A stretch of DNA of 64,000 nt, taken from NCBI GenBank assembly GCA_027574665.1, contig CM050650.1, positions 54,171,304 through 54,235,303 on the forward strand, given 5' to 3'. A program made the position numbers and the translations under genes. The number at the start of each line of letters is the position of its first letter. The stretch's first letter is position 1. The notes beneath the pieces are model-generated. The model saw only the letters and a program-made list of their open reading frames with translations, did no database searches and had not been told where the DNA came from. This document shows, one piece after another, positions 12,501-25,479 of the stretch. The DNA is from Rhynochetos jubatus. Taxonomy: Eukaryota; Chordata; Aves; Eurypygiformes; Rhynochetidae.

Positions 12501-14286
12501 TTTTCCCCTCCTAATTCCAAAGAAAAGCTTGAAAACATGACCACAGTGTAGGGTACAGGCATGAAAGCTGGAAACGAGACATTGCAGACATAAGCAAGAA
12601 GATTAACTCCTTGATTTTGGAGGCTGGCAATACCACATAATCTCAGGCAGGCAGTACCTCAGCCCAATCCTCTGGGAATTTTTGCAGCTCATCCTTGAAG
12701 AGAGTCATCGGAGCATCCCACAGGTGCGTGGTGCCTTGTGTGCAGAATAGGGTTACTTTGCTGCAAGTGCTTGCTAACAGGAAGCTACAGTTACAGCTTT
12801 TCATTTCAGGGTACCTTTTTTCCAGAAGATGGATTTTAACATAGCTGCATGTTATTTAAGTCCTAAAAAGGTGGAAATTTTATGTTAGTGCTTTTATGTG
12901 ACCTCCCTGTGAAGCTGCACTGCAGAGCAGGTAATGGAGCTGTAACATAATTGATGCGTAAAGCTTGCTGCGCAATTGTGCTCTCAGTGTGTGATTCTCA
13001 GGTCCATGAAGCTATAAAAGGAAATTGTGCTTCCTTTCTAAGAAGGACACAATATGCCTGTCCCTATTAATATTAGGTGCTGTCAGTTCTTGTTTGCTTC
13101 TGTTATATTGAATTTCTAGCAACCAGTTAATTTGTTTAGGGGGAGACATTTTACATTAGAAGAGTAAGAGGCAGCCAAAGCTCTTACAGAGAATAGGTTG
13201 GGAGTGGTCTTTTCCTGGAGGAGTGTGGTTTGCCTGCAGGGATGAAGAAGCCTGCTTCTGCTTGTGCAAAGAGTTTTGTGCTGAACAGAAATGCAGCAGC
13301 CTCCTCAAGTGAAATGAAAAATAATAGGAGCTGAGAGACTCTCCATTTTAAAGCCAAGCAAAGCTCTTTGGTTGCATTTTTTTAAAGTCTTTTTTCCTTT
13401 AAACATCTTTTAGGAGGTTTGTAGTGGTTTTGAACAAAGATTTTGCTCAGGTAAATAATAAAACTAATCTGAGACATTTTTCTGAGGGGCAGACTTGCGA
13501 TGTCTGGCATACTTCTCAGACCTCTTTTTTTTTTTAATCTCCCCTGCTTTTATTAAAAAGAAACGGGAGAATATATTATTAATGAACCTAAGTATCATTG
13601 ATTGAAGTCTACAGATATTCTGGTTATTTTAATGAGGACTCCAAAAATATACCTGTCACAACAGAGCAGTTAAAACTAATGGGGTTTAATAGTATGTACT
13701 AAATAAATCAGGTTAAGCACAGGAAGAGTGCTGCAGAGGATCAGTGTATCCGTTTTCAGTGCTCTGCTGGAATAGTGGTGTCCTGGCCCCCTCTACCCAG
13801 TTGCAGCAGTGTGCTGCTGAGCATGAGGTACCTTCATCATGCAGGAGCCGATCTTGATCCCATTCAGAAGATAAGCCTTATGCTCAGGCCTAGAAAAATA
13901 TGATTACGTCCCTTTCTGAGTCCTTCACAATAGGTATTTTTGGTATAAGTAAAGTGACATGATGCATAACAAGAGCCACAATATGCTGTTGTTTGCAAGA
14001 GCCACTTTCAGGTGGGTGGTGTTCATTTGAAAAGTTTCACTCTGGAGAGCTAAGTAATATTTAATATGCTGTGAATGATAGGTACCTAAAAATAATGCAT
14101 AACATACTTGAACAAATGGAGCATTGATCTGACCTTTTTTTTTTCTTCTAAATTGCTCAAAGTTACTGATTTGTTTTTTTTTTACCCAGTAGGATTATTT
14201 TATGCTATGCATAAAGAGTTCCCTAAGAGTCTCAGTGCAGTCCATAGAAACAAATGGTTGGAATTTAAAGTATTATAAACTGTGTT

Positions 14287-14305
14287 AAAAAAAAAAAAAA
14301 AAAAA
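14287..14305. repeat. Poly-A run, 19 bases
   Basis: Uninterrupted A19 in intron sequence. The preceding bases show no recognisable retrotransposon 3' end. Confidence 0.9.
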
Positions 14306-16011
14306 GGTAGATTTGAACAAGAGCCAGAACAGACTTAATTTTTCTAAAAATTCCCTGCTTCTTGCCTGGTGGAGCAACTGCAGCTGGGTGTATACCGGGC
14401 TGGTTACAGTGCGCAGGAAATCAGAAATTCAAGCTGTCCCTGTGTTGGGGGGAGGCACAGTCTCCATTTCAGAAATGAGAAATTCCTCTGTAGCTCTTTG
14501 TGAAAGAGGGACCTCCCATCTCAGCTCTCCTCTTGGGATGGATGAGCTTGCATGTGCCTCTTCTGTCAGAGCTGTTGGTACTGGATTTACAGTTCATGTG
14601 TTCAGGGACATGACCTTACCAGCTAAAGGATGGGCTCTGGCACTTCAGTTATGCAATGCAACCCCTCCTTTTCCTTCAGAAAAGACAATGCGTGTTGAAT
14701 ATTTCTATCTAGACAACTAATAGCTGTCTGCTTTTGATTTTTCTCTCTCCTGAGGAGCATTTAGGCTTAGCGGCCTCTACAAAACCAGAGGCAGGGGGTC
14801 TCTCTGCTCTCTTGCTTTTCCGATTCTTGTGATCTTTCTGTCTCTCTTAAGACAACTTGCTGCTGTCATTGCTTCTTACTGCCTCCACTGCTTCCCCTTT
14901 TCTTTGCTCTTCTCCACTCCTTTCTGTCTTTAGATTATTGCTGATCTGCATCAAGCAGCAGGAAGATAATGTATTCAATAATTTAGGTGCAACCTATTAT
15001 TGCCAGCAATTTCACTTGAAAAATCTAGCTTTCATGGCTACCAGCCGTGGCCTTCACCAAACTCTTTCTATTTGAATAAATATTGTCAAAGCTTTATGCC
15101 CTCATTGCCCTGTGATATTTGCAGGAATGCCTTTTTTTAATGTAGGTTTTATTTCTGTATAAAGACAAAAAAGCAGCAAAGACAAGCTCAGAGAAGAATT
15201 CAGGATACTCCCCTTGCACACCCCTGTCCAAACCAGGCTATGCACTAATCAGGCAGCAAGCAGCATCTGCCTTCTTAATTGGATTGTTTTAAAGTTTTAT
15301 GCTGTCTCTGCAATTTCAAAATATGGCAGTGATCCTGCAGCATTGAGGTCAATGAAATTACTGATATGCATAGTTATTCATGAGACAAGCCTTTGCAGAC
15401 TCTATTTAGTGGTTTGGGGAATCATGCAGAATAAAAATCAAGTTGAAACTGTATGGGATTTTTCTCTTGTCTCTTACTAGAATTCATTTTTAAACAATTT
15501 TGCTGGCTCTTTAATATTTATGAGGAGCCCTGATCTTATATTATACATATTCAATTATTCATCTGACTCAAAATTAAAGAGAAGCCAAGATGGGTTTTTT
15601 TAATCTATAGGCTCTGTTCAGTTTTCTCTCTTCTAATCTAATATTTCACATTTTAAAATATATAAATTGTGACTCAGAAAATCAGCAGAACAGCCTTTAA
15701 ATACTTAAATATGTCTATGTCCTCGTGCTCCCAAAAATAAAGCATAAGCAATTGCCTAAGTAAGAGTTGTTCTCCTAAACTGGGGAAACAGTAAGGAGAA
15801 ACATAATTCATGTTCTTGGATCAGGCAAAATCCAAGTTTGATTTATCCTATGAACTTCTCAATCAAGAAAGGTTTTATTTTGTTCTTTATCATTTGTAGT
15901 CAATAAGTCAGTTCCATAGCATAAATGTCTGTTCTTCAATTTTGACCACAGAAGAGCGTAAGCAACTTTCCTTTTTCCCTTCCAGCTATGCCAGTTCTCC
16001 TGATTATACAT

Positions 16012-16190
16012 GATAGAATGGTTTGGGTTGGAAAGGAGCTTAAAGACCATCTAGTTCCAACCCCCCTGCCCTGGGCAGGGACACCCTCCACTAGTCCAGG
16101 TTGCTCACAGCCTCATCCAGCCTGGCCTGGAACACTCCCAGGGATGGGACATCCACAGCTTCTCTGGGGAACCTGTTCCAGTACACTCTG
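16012..16190 (-). mobile_element. CR1 LINE 3' fragment (~180 bp)
   Basis: Reverse complement of the CR1 3' terminus: atagaatggtttgggttgg, then the cttaaagaccatctagttcc segment, the ctgggcagggacaccctcc segment, and cagcttctctggggaacctg. It stops near 16190, where the CR1 match is lost (5' truncated). It carries only the last codons and 3' UTR of the element and has no coding function. It lies 1.0 kb upstream of the 17218 UST exon, in the orientation opposite to the gene. Confidence 0.95.
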
Positions 16191-17217
16191 ATGCTGTGTA
16201 TTGACACAAAATATGCAGTCAACTTTTTAACACTGTGAAAATAGGGTATAATCACAGACCTTCTCGAGCTCCCTTTTCGTCCTTTCCTGTTCTTGTATCC
16301 CGTCTATTAAACTGAAGATGTCTGTCATTAACTACCAGGAGGAGGTGTACATGGGTGTACAGTTGAGCTGAGGAGGTTACTCTGGTTTATCTTCTCATCT
16401 CTAAATTGCAGGTACCTGTGCTGCATCTTGCTTTTGTGCAGAGCGGGTTTTACCCTTTCCTGGCACTTGTGTGTACTTGAAATTGATACTTAATTTCTTT
16501 TTTGGAGTTGGAGTTTTCCTATTGAGTTTAAAAAAAAAAAAGAAAAGAAAAAAATGTTCATGAAGTGCAGTATAAGGATAGAGGCGTTGCATAATCACGA
16601 AATAACCTCAGATCCAGCCGGTGTTGCAGACTCTGGGGGTGAGGGGAGGAAGATCTGCACAAGTTCCAGCAAATATAAAGATGGAAATACCATGCATATC
16701 TGTCAGTTCATCCAAAGGAAACCTTTTGAAATAAGCTTGAATGTTGCAAAATCCTTTGCACGTTACTACACTTACTGTGCAGGTGAAGGCGGTCCAAGGC
16801 TGCCTTATGGCAGTTGGTGTTAGGCGGTGCTTGCTCTGGCATGACTTCCCAGGTGGGAACCGGGTGTTGAGAAGGAGAAATGCTCGTTCTCAGTCAGCTG
16901 CAGAAGGTTCTTCAGCTGAAAACAGCAAGGAGAAAACTCAAGAACTGAAACTATTGACACAGTGGAAAAAAAATAGTCTTGAACTAAGATGTTTGTAGTA
17001 CACGTGTAGCTTCATGTGATATCATATTTACCGTTCATCCTGAAGAGATCTTACGTGCCTTTACAAGGTTTTGGTAACTAGTTTCTCAGTTTCACTCCTA
17101 GCTGTGTAAGAGCTCTGAACGTCTGTAGGGAGTAATTTGAAATCATTCAGATGAAAGGTCGATATGTGTACCTGTGTGGAACCTTCTGATGAGATTCACC
17201 TGTTTTCTTCCCACCAG

Positions 17218-17371
17218 GTTTGGAGGAGACCAGCCGGTGTACATCAATATTATTAGAGATCCTGTCAATCGATTTTTATCCAATTATTTTTTTCGACGTT
17301 TTGGAGACTGGAGAGGAGAACAGAATCACATGATCCGTACCCCCAGCATGAGGCAGGAGGAAAGATATCTG
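17218..17371 (+). CDS. UST: UST internal exon (PAPS 3'-phosphate-binding motif), 154 nt
   Basis: Starts with one base completing the split Arg (AG|G), followed by 51 codons from FGGDQPVYIN to MRQEERYL. The acceptor is ttcttcccaccag ending at 17217; the donor gtatgt starts at 17372, leaving phase 0. It contains the sulfotransferase 3'-phosphate-binding signature: Arg-Asp-Pro at 17255-17263 (IIRDPVNRF) and the conserved Ser eight residues after the Arg (codon 17279-17281), which hold the 3'-phosphate of PAPS. The next segment, NYFFRRFGDWRGEQN, distinguishes UST from HS2ST1. The reading frame stays open into the intron as VCVIKRF before a stop, which is read-through only. Confidence 0.97.
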
Positions 17372-19318
17372 GTATGTGTAATTAAAAGGTTCTGATTACC
17401 GACTTCCCAGCATCGTTACATCATGCTGATGTTCAAACTGGATGCTTGAAAAGTGGGAGACTGAGGCGTTGTCTTTCGTTTTCTCCTCTGTCTTTGTCTT
17501 GCCTGGTCCGTAGTTTGGTCAGCTTTAGCATGTAGGGTGTTGCTGATGAATTCAGTGATCCGGTTTGATCTTGTATAAGCAAGTCTCAGATTGCCACTGA
17601 TGAATTACCGTCCTTTCACTGAGTTAGATTTGCATGGTTAGGCATAATAATTCTGCCTGTATTTATCACTGTGAATATTCAGGGAGATTTTTAGGTTGAA
17701 ATTATGTCTGTAACTGTGCAGCCTCAGAGGAAAATTGGGAAATGGAGAAATTCAGTGAGCCCAAGCCTCTGATGTTCTTGCTAGTAAGTTGTGCGAAGTG
17801 TTCTTTATAGCAGGGCTGATACCAATTCAGCCACGCATGAACCTGAAAAGGATTCAGTGACGCCGCGGTGACAAGACAGTTTGAGATGTTGCAGGCCAGA
17901 TGTAACGTCAAAACGAGAGGGCTGTGGCTTTTGGGCAACAGAGAGAATGCTTTGATGGTGTTTTGGAGGAGCGGTAGGGTACAAGATGTGATGTGGATGA
18001 GCCATAGAAAACACAGCTCCGAACTACTCCCACACAATGTGTTTCACTCCTAGCTGAGGTCAGATGGAGCCAAGGAGGCTGGGATTGGTTTTTTTTCACA
18101 CATGACAGAGCTGTGTTGATTTCTTTTGTACTTTACTACAGTTGTTTGTCTTGCAAAGCCCTGTGAACAGATAGGCTTATAAACTGTGAATAATTGCAGG
18201 GGAGGGGGAGGTATCAGTGTAACTGTGTATAGCCTTAAATTTTAATGATGTCTGCCGTACAGATATAAACACATTTCAGTAATGATGCAAAGAGTTTCTT
18301 ATTTGCTATGTGTTAGAGATACTGAAGAAGTCCCTGCATCAGCTGAGCAGGTTTTGATCTCCTGGTGTGCAGCACTGGGAGGCTGTGCCAACAGCTTTGC
18401 ATCCTGTGAGCATGGACTTTTGTTTCCACTTCTGTGAATGGGACAGGGGGTTGCAGAAATGAATGTGGGGTGGGGATTTTTATTACATCATTATTTTGTT
18501 AGCACTGTCCTGTTTTCTTTTTTGAAAATGTTAAAAATGAGCAGTACAGTCTGTACTTCACTCTGAGTGCCTCGACTTCTCATCTGAAGTGGAATGTGCA
18601 GTGATTGACTCTCATGACTGCCTGACTCTGTAAAAGCTGGTATTAATTCAGTACTGCCTGTGCAGTGTAAGATGTGATAGGTACAGCCAGTGAAATTTTA
18701 TTTCAAGCAGAACTGAAACGAATAGATCTAATTTCTGGTGTTGGTGTTGGTTTAAAAGCTAATAGAAAGAAATCACCTTGCATTTTTGTTTGTGTTGGGA
18801 TGTTCTTAAAGAAGTTAATTATTCATATGCACATGCACATGTGTACACATACAGAGATCACTACAAAGGCTATAATGAAAAGGGAAAAAAAAGTGGCCAT
18901 CTGAGGTCAGTAGCCATTTTGTTGAAAAGGAAGTTTGTCCATCTGAGGAACTGTCAGCATCCTTTATAAAAACTATTTTTGACTGGTTTTTTAGGGAAGT
19001 GGTCTTTTTTGTTGGTAATTCAGTGTTAGAAGCCTGAAAATGTTTTTGGAATCTCTCCTCCATCCCTCCTTGACAGACTCTAGCTGTCATCTGCACTGCT
19101 CAGAGAGGGCGGTTGCTCCTGCCACAGTAACATATAGGCCCAGTGAACCCACCAGTGAAATTCACTTTTACAAGAGCCACTCATTCTGAATTGTAAGCAT
19201 TTTTCAGACTTGTGGTATCTAACCACCTAATATATTTCATGACTGCATTTTAATCTTCAACAAGGAAATCTGCTGGCATATCTTTAAAAACTCATGTGTT
19301 GTGGATTTGGTGGAATGG

Positions 19319-20395
19319 TAGAATCATAGAATCTTTCAGGTTGCAAAAGACCTTCAATATGAAGTCCAACCGTTAACCTAACACTGCTAATACCACCACT
19401 AAACCATGTCCCTAAGTACTCTCATATACCTCCAGTGGTGGTGACTCCACCACCTCCCCGGGCAGCCTGTTCCAATGCCTGATAACCCTTACAGTGAAGA
19501 TATTTTTCCTAGTGTCCAAACTAAACCTCCCCTGGTGCAACTTGAGGCTATTTCCTCTCATCACTTGTCAACTGGGAGAAGAGACCAACACCCACCTCTC
19601 TGCAATGTCCTTTCAGGTAGTTGTGGAAAGTGATAAGGTCTCCCCTGAGCCTCCTCTTCTCCAGGCTGAACAACCCCAGTTCCCTCAGCTGCTCCTCACA
19701 GGACTCGTGCTCCAGACCCTTCCCCAGCTCCATTGCCCTTCTCTGGACATGCTCCAGCACCTCAGTGTCTTTCTTGCAGTGAGGGTCCCAGAACTGCCCA
19801 TTACAGAGAGACAATCACTTCCCTACTCCTGCCGGCCACACTGTTCCTGATGCAGGCCAGGATGCCATTGGCCTTCTTGGCCACCTGGGCACACTGCTGG
19901 CTCATGTTCAGCTGGCTGTCAACCAGCACCTTGAAGTCTTTTTCTGCCAGGCAGCTTTCCAGCCCCTCATCCCCACACCTGTAGCATTGCAGGGGGTTGT
20001 TGTGGCTCAAGTGAGGGACCTGGCACTTGGCCTTGTTGATCCTCATGCAGTTGGCCTCGTCCCATCAATCCAGCCTGTCCAGATCCCTCTGAAGAGCCTT
20101 GCTGTTCTCAAACAGATCAATACGCCCACCCAACTTGGCGTCATCTGCAAACTTACTGAGGGTGCGCTCGATCCCCTCATCCAGATCATTGATAAAGATG
20201 TTAAAGAGAACTGGCCCCAGTACTGAGCCCTGGGGAACACCACTTGTGACCGGCTGCCAACTGGATTTAACTCCATTCACCACCACTCTTTGGGCCCGGC
20301 CATCCAGCCAGATTTTTACCCAGCGAAGAGTGCACCCATCCAAGCTGTGAGCATCCAGTTTCTCCAGGAGAATGCTGCGGGAGAAGCTTCTGTAG
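19319..20395 (-). mobile_element. CR1 LINE, 5'-truncated, with partial reverse transcriptase (~1.1 kb)
   Basis: On the minus strand this carries the C-terminal half of CR1 ORF2: SILLEKL at the start, [20 protein letters not shown], and the RT active-site box FADDAKLGG with both Asp residues intact (within 20065-20395). A second frame (19801-20046) has [14 protein letters not shown] and [14 protein letters not shown] third (about 19548-19814) ends with [19 protein letters not shown], the usual ORF2 C terminus. The reading frame shifts at least twice, so it is a dead copy. The 3' end near 19319 is the reverse complement of a CR1 tail (agaatcatagaatc). Sequence beyond about 20395 no longer looks like CR1. 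Confidence 0.95.
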
Positions 20396-21545
20396 ATTCG
20401 GAAGTCTGCTAGATCAATTAATCGATGCATCTAGCTTTGAAGAAAGTAAGCAGATAGTTTTACCTCTGCACATGAGCTAGTGGGGCCCTTTAGCACAGGA
20501 CTGACAACTGGCCTGATTGCTGGCATCATACCTTTTGCAATTCTTCTGTAATATTGTGTTCTTTTTTTTTCTTTTACAGAAAAGTCACCATAAAGTATTG
20601 CTTTTTTACAGGGGACTATTTGGAGGATAAGCTTAGATTCTCTGTTGCAAATGCTTAGTGATATCTTTAGCATATTAAATAGTTTCTATATTGATCAAAG
20701 TATTAAATCCACATCATTTGGGCTGAGGTGCTGACCCAAGTCATTTGGGATGGGGTGGCTGACTGAGCGGATACATGAAAGCCAGGGCAGAGGATGCAAG
20801 AAGCTTTTCCTTTTCTTTTTCCATCATGCCTCTTATTAACAGCTAGGAAAATAGAAAACTGCTGATTGATGAAGAGCCTGAGAAGCCTTGTGTTGACAGC
20901 AGTTACAGACTTAAAAAGTGGACTGGAAAAGCTGTAAATGTAACTCCTCTGTTTTACCAGAAGTGACAGATTTGCCTAAGGAAATACGTCTGTCCTTTGA
21001 AACTGGGGTATTAGGGGCTAACTGTGCTTTTTCCAGCCATGATGGTCCTGGCTTCCTATCTCTTGGAAGGTGTTGTGGGCAACTGGGACTTTTCCAAACC
21101 CTCCTGGCATCTTGGTCAATAGCTGGCAACACTGGCTTTCTCCCTTGGAAAGCTGAGGACAGTGTGCATTTTCTCTTAGAAACCGCAGTGTAAAACTGTG
21201 GGAGCTCAGCACCTCCATAAAGTGGGCTGAGAAGGGAGGAAAAGTGTTTCTAAGATCAGGGTTTTGTATCCGATGAACTCCTGCTTGGCCATTGGGTTGC
21301 AATATACTTAATGGAGGCAGTCCTTCCCCTCAGTTCTGATCCTTAAGAAAAACAGAGAGGTGAAAAAACCCCCAACCTTGCAACCTTATAGTACCTTGGG
21401 CACTGGTTTTTTAGCTTTGAAAATCTGAACTGCTGACATTGCAAAGATTAGAAATGGAGACACAAATTTCCACCCTTCAGTGATCATTTGAAATTTTCTC
21501 TGAATAGAGCTTCAGGCTCTGACTCTGTTCCAGAGAAAACCATTC

Positions 21546-21654
21546 ATTCAGGAGTCAGATAAGTTGTTTTAAATGTTTCGGTAAATGTCTGTGTTTACCA
21601 AAATTAAATTGAAAGCCAGGATGGAAAACAAGCCCTTTATTCAGGAGTCAGATA
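21546..21654 (+). repeat. 16-bp direct repeat pair separated by 77 bp
   Basis: ATTCAGGAGTCAGATA occurs exactly at 21546-21561 and again at 21639-21654. The 77 bases between include a small inverted pair (ggtaaa ... tttacc). It could be a target-site duplication around a short insertion or a local microduplication; neither is proven. Confidence 0.8.
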
Positions 21655-22403
21655 CAACAGAGGCAGCTGCTGCAACGTGAGACTTTCCGTCCAGATCAAC
21701 CAGCTCCTTGCCCTGACCTGATGCTTTTTCTGCTGGCATGAGCTACTGTCAGGGACCTACAGAGGTCACTTCCAAGCTTCCCCAGAATAAATAGTGGTAG
21801 CACATTAGTATGGAATATGGCAGAGAGGTAATGGTCTGAAATGGTGGCGAGCACCCCGGGTCAAGTATCAAGCACACTCATACGAGGGTTGCCCTACCTT
21901 ATGGTCCTGTAAGAGGAGATAAATTCACAAAAGTTAATTTAAATCCATCATAGTAAATGTGTTTCAGGTTGAACTAGAGTTCTGAGAGCAAATACGCTTC
22001 AATAAAGCAAGTAACCCCTTATCAGTGCAACTGTGAGTGCTGCTGCTGGTACCAGGCAGAAGAAAAATATGGACCAGGTGATTTAATTTAAGGCTTGAAA
22101 GTGCATAAGATAGGAAGCACTCCTGATAGGGAGATGGACTACCATAAATATTTGAAAGCTTTGTAGTAAAACGGTGCTTTCCAGAAGGTTTGTTAGTAAT
22201 TACCTACTATCTATTACAACAGTAGTGTGCGACATCAAATATGAAAGGTATGTATGGGGTTTTCACCTTTCCTTAATACTTGCTAAAACTTTTCTCTAAG
22301 ACAGCTGTGGCCGAATGAGCGTGTGAGGTGCTGTGGGCTGCATATTGTTGCCTGAATTGCAGGAAATCTGGTTACGTGTGATTCTGATCTCTGTTAGGCT
22401 CAC

Positions 22404-22445
22404 AAATAGACTCGTAGAATGGTTTGGGTTAGGAGGGACCTTAGC
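22404..22445 (-). mobile_element. Possible very short CR1 3' end (~40 bp)
   Basis: tagaatggtttgggttagg followed by agggacctta is the reverse complement of the last ~40 bases of CR1. The rest of the 3' region is absent. CR1 insertions are often strongly 5' truncated, so a 40-bp remnant is plausible, but the length limits certainty. Confidence 0.6.
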
Positions 22446-22851
22446 ATGGCTCTTAATTCACTCAAGTACCATTTGTCAGAAGAGAGAGGTTTTCTATAAA
22501 AAGATCGGTAAATTAAGAACTTGTCACCTTCCTATAGGAAGTTTAAGATTTTCATTATACTTAGCGGTTAAGTTTGCACCACATCTCTCAGGCTCAGCAT
22601 AGTCTTTCAACTTCATCTCTGAAAATAAATATGCTTTTCTCAGCTAAAAATAAAAATATTCTAACGATATTCAGCCTCAGTTATGCTAAAGATTACTCAT
22701 GCAAGTAATCCTGTAAAGGAGCATCTGTCTTTTTGTCTTTTAAATTAAATGTTAAATTATTTGTAAAAAGTGTGTTAGGATTACTGCAAAAGAGGGAAGT
22801 AAAATTCAGAGGATGTTGGGGAACTTTCAAGTCAAATTCCTTACAGTAGGG

Positions 22852-22865
22852 ACCACTAGGTGGCA
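22852..22865 (+). promoter_or_regulatory. CTCF-core-like motif (weak)
   Basis: ACCACTAGGTGGCA resembles the CTCF core (CCA-C-AG-GG-GGC type). One motif match over 64 kb is expected to occur by chance at some frequency, and no flanking evidence is available from sequence alone. Confidence 0.25.
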
Positions 22866-25479
22866 AAGATTGGCATTTCTTGCTAAATATTCAAACCAGT
22901 GTTGTTTAGGTTATTTCATAAAGTTCAAACAAAACTACAGAAAAAGATGAACAGAAAAACTCTATAGAACAACTGTTTGTATTCCTAAATTTTGAGACTA
23001 CATTTTTACAATTACATTGTTTTTTATTAACATAAGAATATTCACTAAATGCATTTAAGCAATTTTATTATTTATATCCCCAAATTTCTATCTACAGTGA
23101 AGAATATTCTTTTACCAATTGCATTGGTTTCCTGAGAGTAGCTAGCTGACTTAGTGCCTGTCTTTGGGTAGTAGAAGTATTTAACCATGGCTAACTGCAT
23201 TGTGAATTGTCATCAGTAGTTAACACGTTTAGCTTTCTCCTTAATGCCTTCAGATATGTTTCTTGAAGCTTCTCAGTCTGCCAGGGACATGGCCTTCAGG
23301 AGAGGCCATGATGTGGAGCCCATGCCTCCCATTCCTGGCTCTCACGAGTGTGTTTCGGTATAAAACAGAGAGAGGAGAGTTGCCTGCCTGCAGGTTTGGT
23401 GGAGGGAGGAGCAGGGGTTTCCTTTCTATGTGGGATTTTTCTGCTGAGGATCTCATGAGGGGCACACGTGTCCATTGATTGAACCTTGGGGCTTTTGGGG
23501 AGGGTCTGGTGAATTTGGTTAACACTGTTTAGCTTGGGAATCTGAGGCATGCAGAGGTTAAAATTATTTGCCTGTGTCTGAGCAGGGCATACCAGGTATT
23601 AGGGAGTGAAATGTATAAATAAAGTACAGTTTTCAGTGACTGGCTTCTGAGCTGTACTGAAGAGACACAGACATTCTATGCACCCTCAGTGTTTTCCCTA
23701 ACTTACCCCCATACATACAGTAGTCGTTTCGCTCCCCGTGTTACCTGTAGGTGCTGAGAGGGTTTGGGTCGGCCATCGGGCATCCTACGAGGTGCCCTGA
23801 GCTGCAGCACAGCTTTCCAGCTGTACATCTGGGTCCAGGACCCCACAGTAGCATCCATCAATAGCATCATCTCTGCGGCTGGGCCGGGGCTGCGTGGGGG
23901 GGCACTGCTGAACCACAGGCACCTGTCAGCTGACCCAGTTAAACAGTTTGCTGCTTCTTCCCTCTAATGAGGGCTTGTAACAGTCTCCAGCTGTTCCTTC
24001 TTTTACTGCATTAACTCTTCACAGCAAAATGTCTGGCTCATTTTTTTAACTCTTCTGCTGTGAATGCTCTAAAAGCACCATCTTTCTCTTAGATTCTCCT
24101 ATTTTGTATTAATAATTTATTGAACTACAAAGTTAATGACAATTCAGACCTCAGCTGGAGGAGGGACTGATTAAATTATAAAATGTAATATTAAAGAAAA
24201 TGGTTTTCATGGCTGACATTTACTTTTCAGTGACTTTAATTTACAAACCAATATTTTTTAATGTTCCCCTGCGGAGTTTGCATTCCAAATATTGCAGCGT
24301 TATGCAATTACATGCCTCCCTAATCTGTTTTCATTTACTAGTCTGAGTCAATTGCATGTAGTAAATAAGCACTATACCGTTGGTTAAGACTGCAGCACTA
24401 AAATCTTTCATGTAATTCATAATACATACTTAGATTAATAGTGGAGATAAAAAGATCTGGATTTTATTAATACCGTGCTTTTGTTTTGATGATACCATTC
24501 TATACTGCATTCCTTTTCGTGGAGACACAATACAGGATAACCACAATATTTTGCTCCAGAATGTAAAAATGTGAGATATTTTTCCATGCAGTGTTGTACT
24601 GGTCTGAAAATTTCTGGCTGTTGCAAATGTTAAACTACATGAAAAACCAGAAGCCAAGTAGCAGAAGAGTCCCAAGCGCTAAGTACCCACAATCTTATTT
24701 AAACTTAACATTATTACAGGGTCTTAGCACCACCAATAAGTAGTATATGGTATTTAAGACATTTGTATATATAGTAATTAATGTTCTTTTATTTAAGGAT
24801 CTAGCTGTATTAAGTGAGAATGACGAATCTTCATTTTTATGGTGATTTTGCCAAGCTTGTTGTTCGGGCCTTTCTGAACATGCATCCAGGATAGCTCTTG
24901 ATGTTCTCTTTTGTGTTCCTTTTTGGTTTTTATGTGTTGTGGTAGCCTGGGGAACTAGTTTTCTCCAGCTTCCCTATAGGAAGTTATTGTTTGTAGAGTG
25001 GAAAATCCCAAACACAGATCAGAGTCTAATATATTGATGCTGGCCTTCTAAGGACATATAAATTGTGTAAGAGAAGAGGGTATGTCCAAGGTATATTTTC
25101 AGGAGATGTATTTTTGGAGACTGAAACAAGAACAGAAAGGAGCATTATTGTGTAGCTCAGAGATAAAAGCCAGCCTTGCCTTCAGTGAGGGGTGGAAAGC
25201 GGGTGTGGGGGAGATAATCTTTATTTCACATAGACAACGATGACTTCTCAGGGGAGTATTACCAGTCGGGAATGTGTGTGTGGTTCTACCAGAGCATCAG
25301 CTCAGTTCTTAGCAACAGTCAAAAAAAGGCAAATCAAAAGCAATAGAGAACAAAACAGAGAACCTCAGTGGGTATAAATCTTTAGCGTGGCTGCATTTGT
25401 CTTCCTGCATTTGACATTTGTGACCTTCCATTCCCACAATTGGTTTGGAAGAACTGGAAAATACTCAGCAACGGGTAGG

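Larger units (their letters stand above)
2496..17217 (+). other. UST: UST intron, 14.7 kb
   Basis: Intron between the His-segment exon and the PAPS-motif exon. It contains a possible ancient LINE relic (6110-6530), A-runs at 5233-5251, 10007-10019 and 14287-14305, and a CR1 fragment at 16012-16190. The longest open frames (5669-6049, 12112-12540 and 14313-14720 on +; 10782-11219 on +) have no recognisable domain and no splice or promoter support. No second gene, RNA gene or regulatory site could be supported. Confidence 0.9.

Noticed and set aside
12112-12540. 142-codon + strand frame as a gene
   Set aside because: No domain, no recognisable relatives, no splice or promoter context; consistent with chance in intron DNA.
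14287-14305. Poly-A run as the tail of a processed pseudogene
   Set aside because: No coding similarity upstream and no flanking target-site duplication seen.
17218-17371. HS2ST1 as the identity of the sulfotransferase exons
   Set aside because: Shares the RDP motif, but FGGDQPVYIN and FRRFGDWRG are UST residues; HS2ST1 differs clearly here.
17372-17395. Continuation of the PAPS-motif exon into VCVIKRF
   Set aside because: These codons lie after a strong gtatgt donor and the next exon resumes in the correct phase at 42342.
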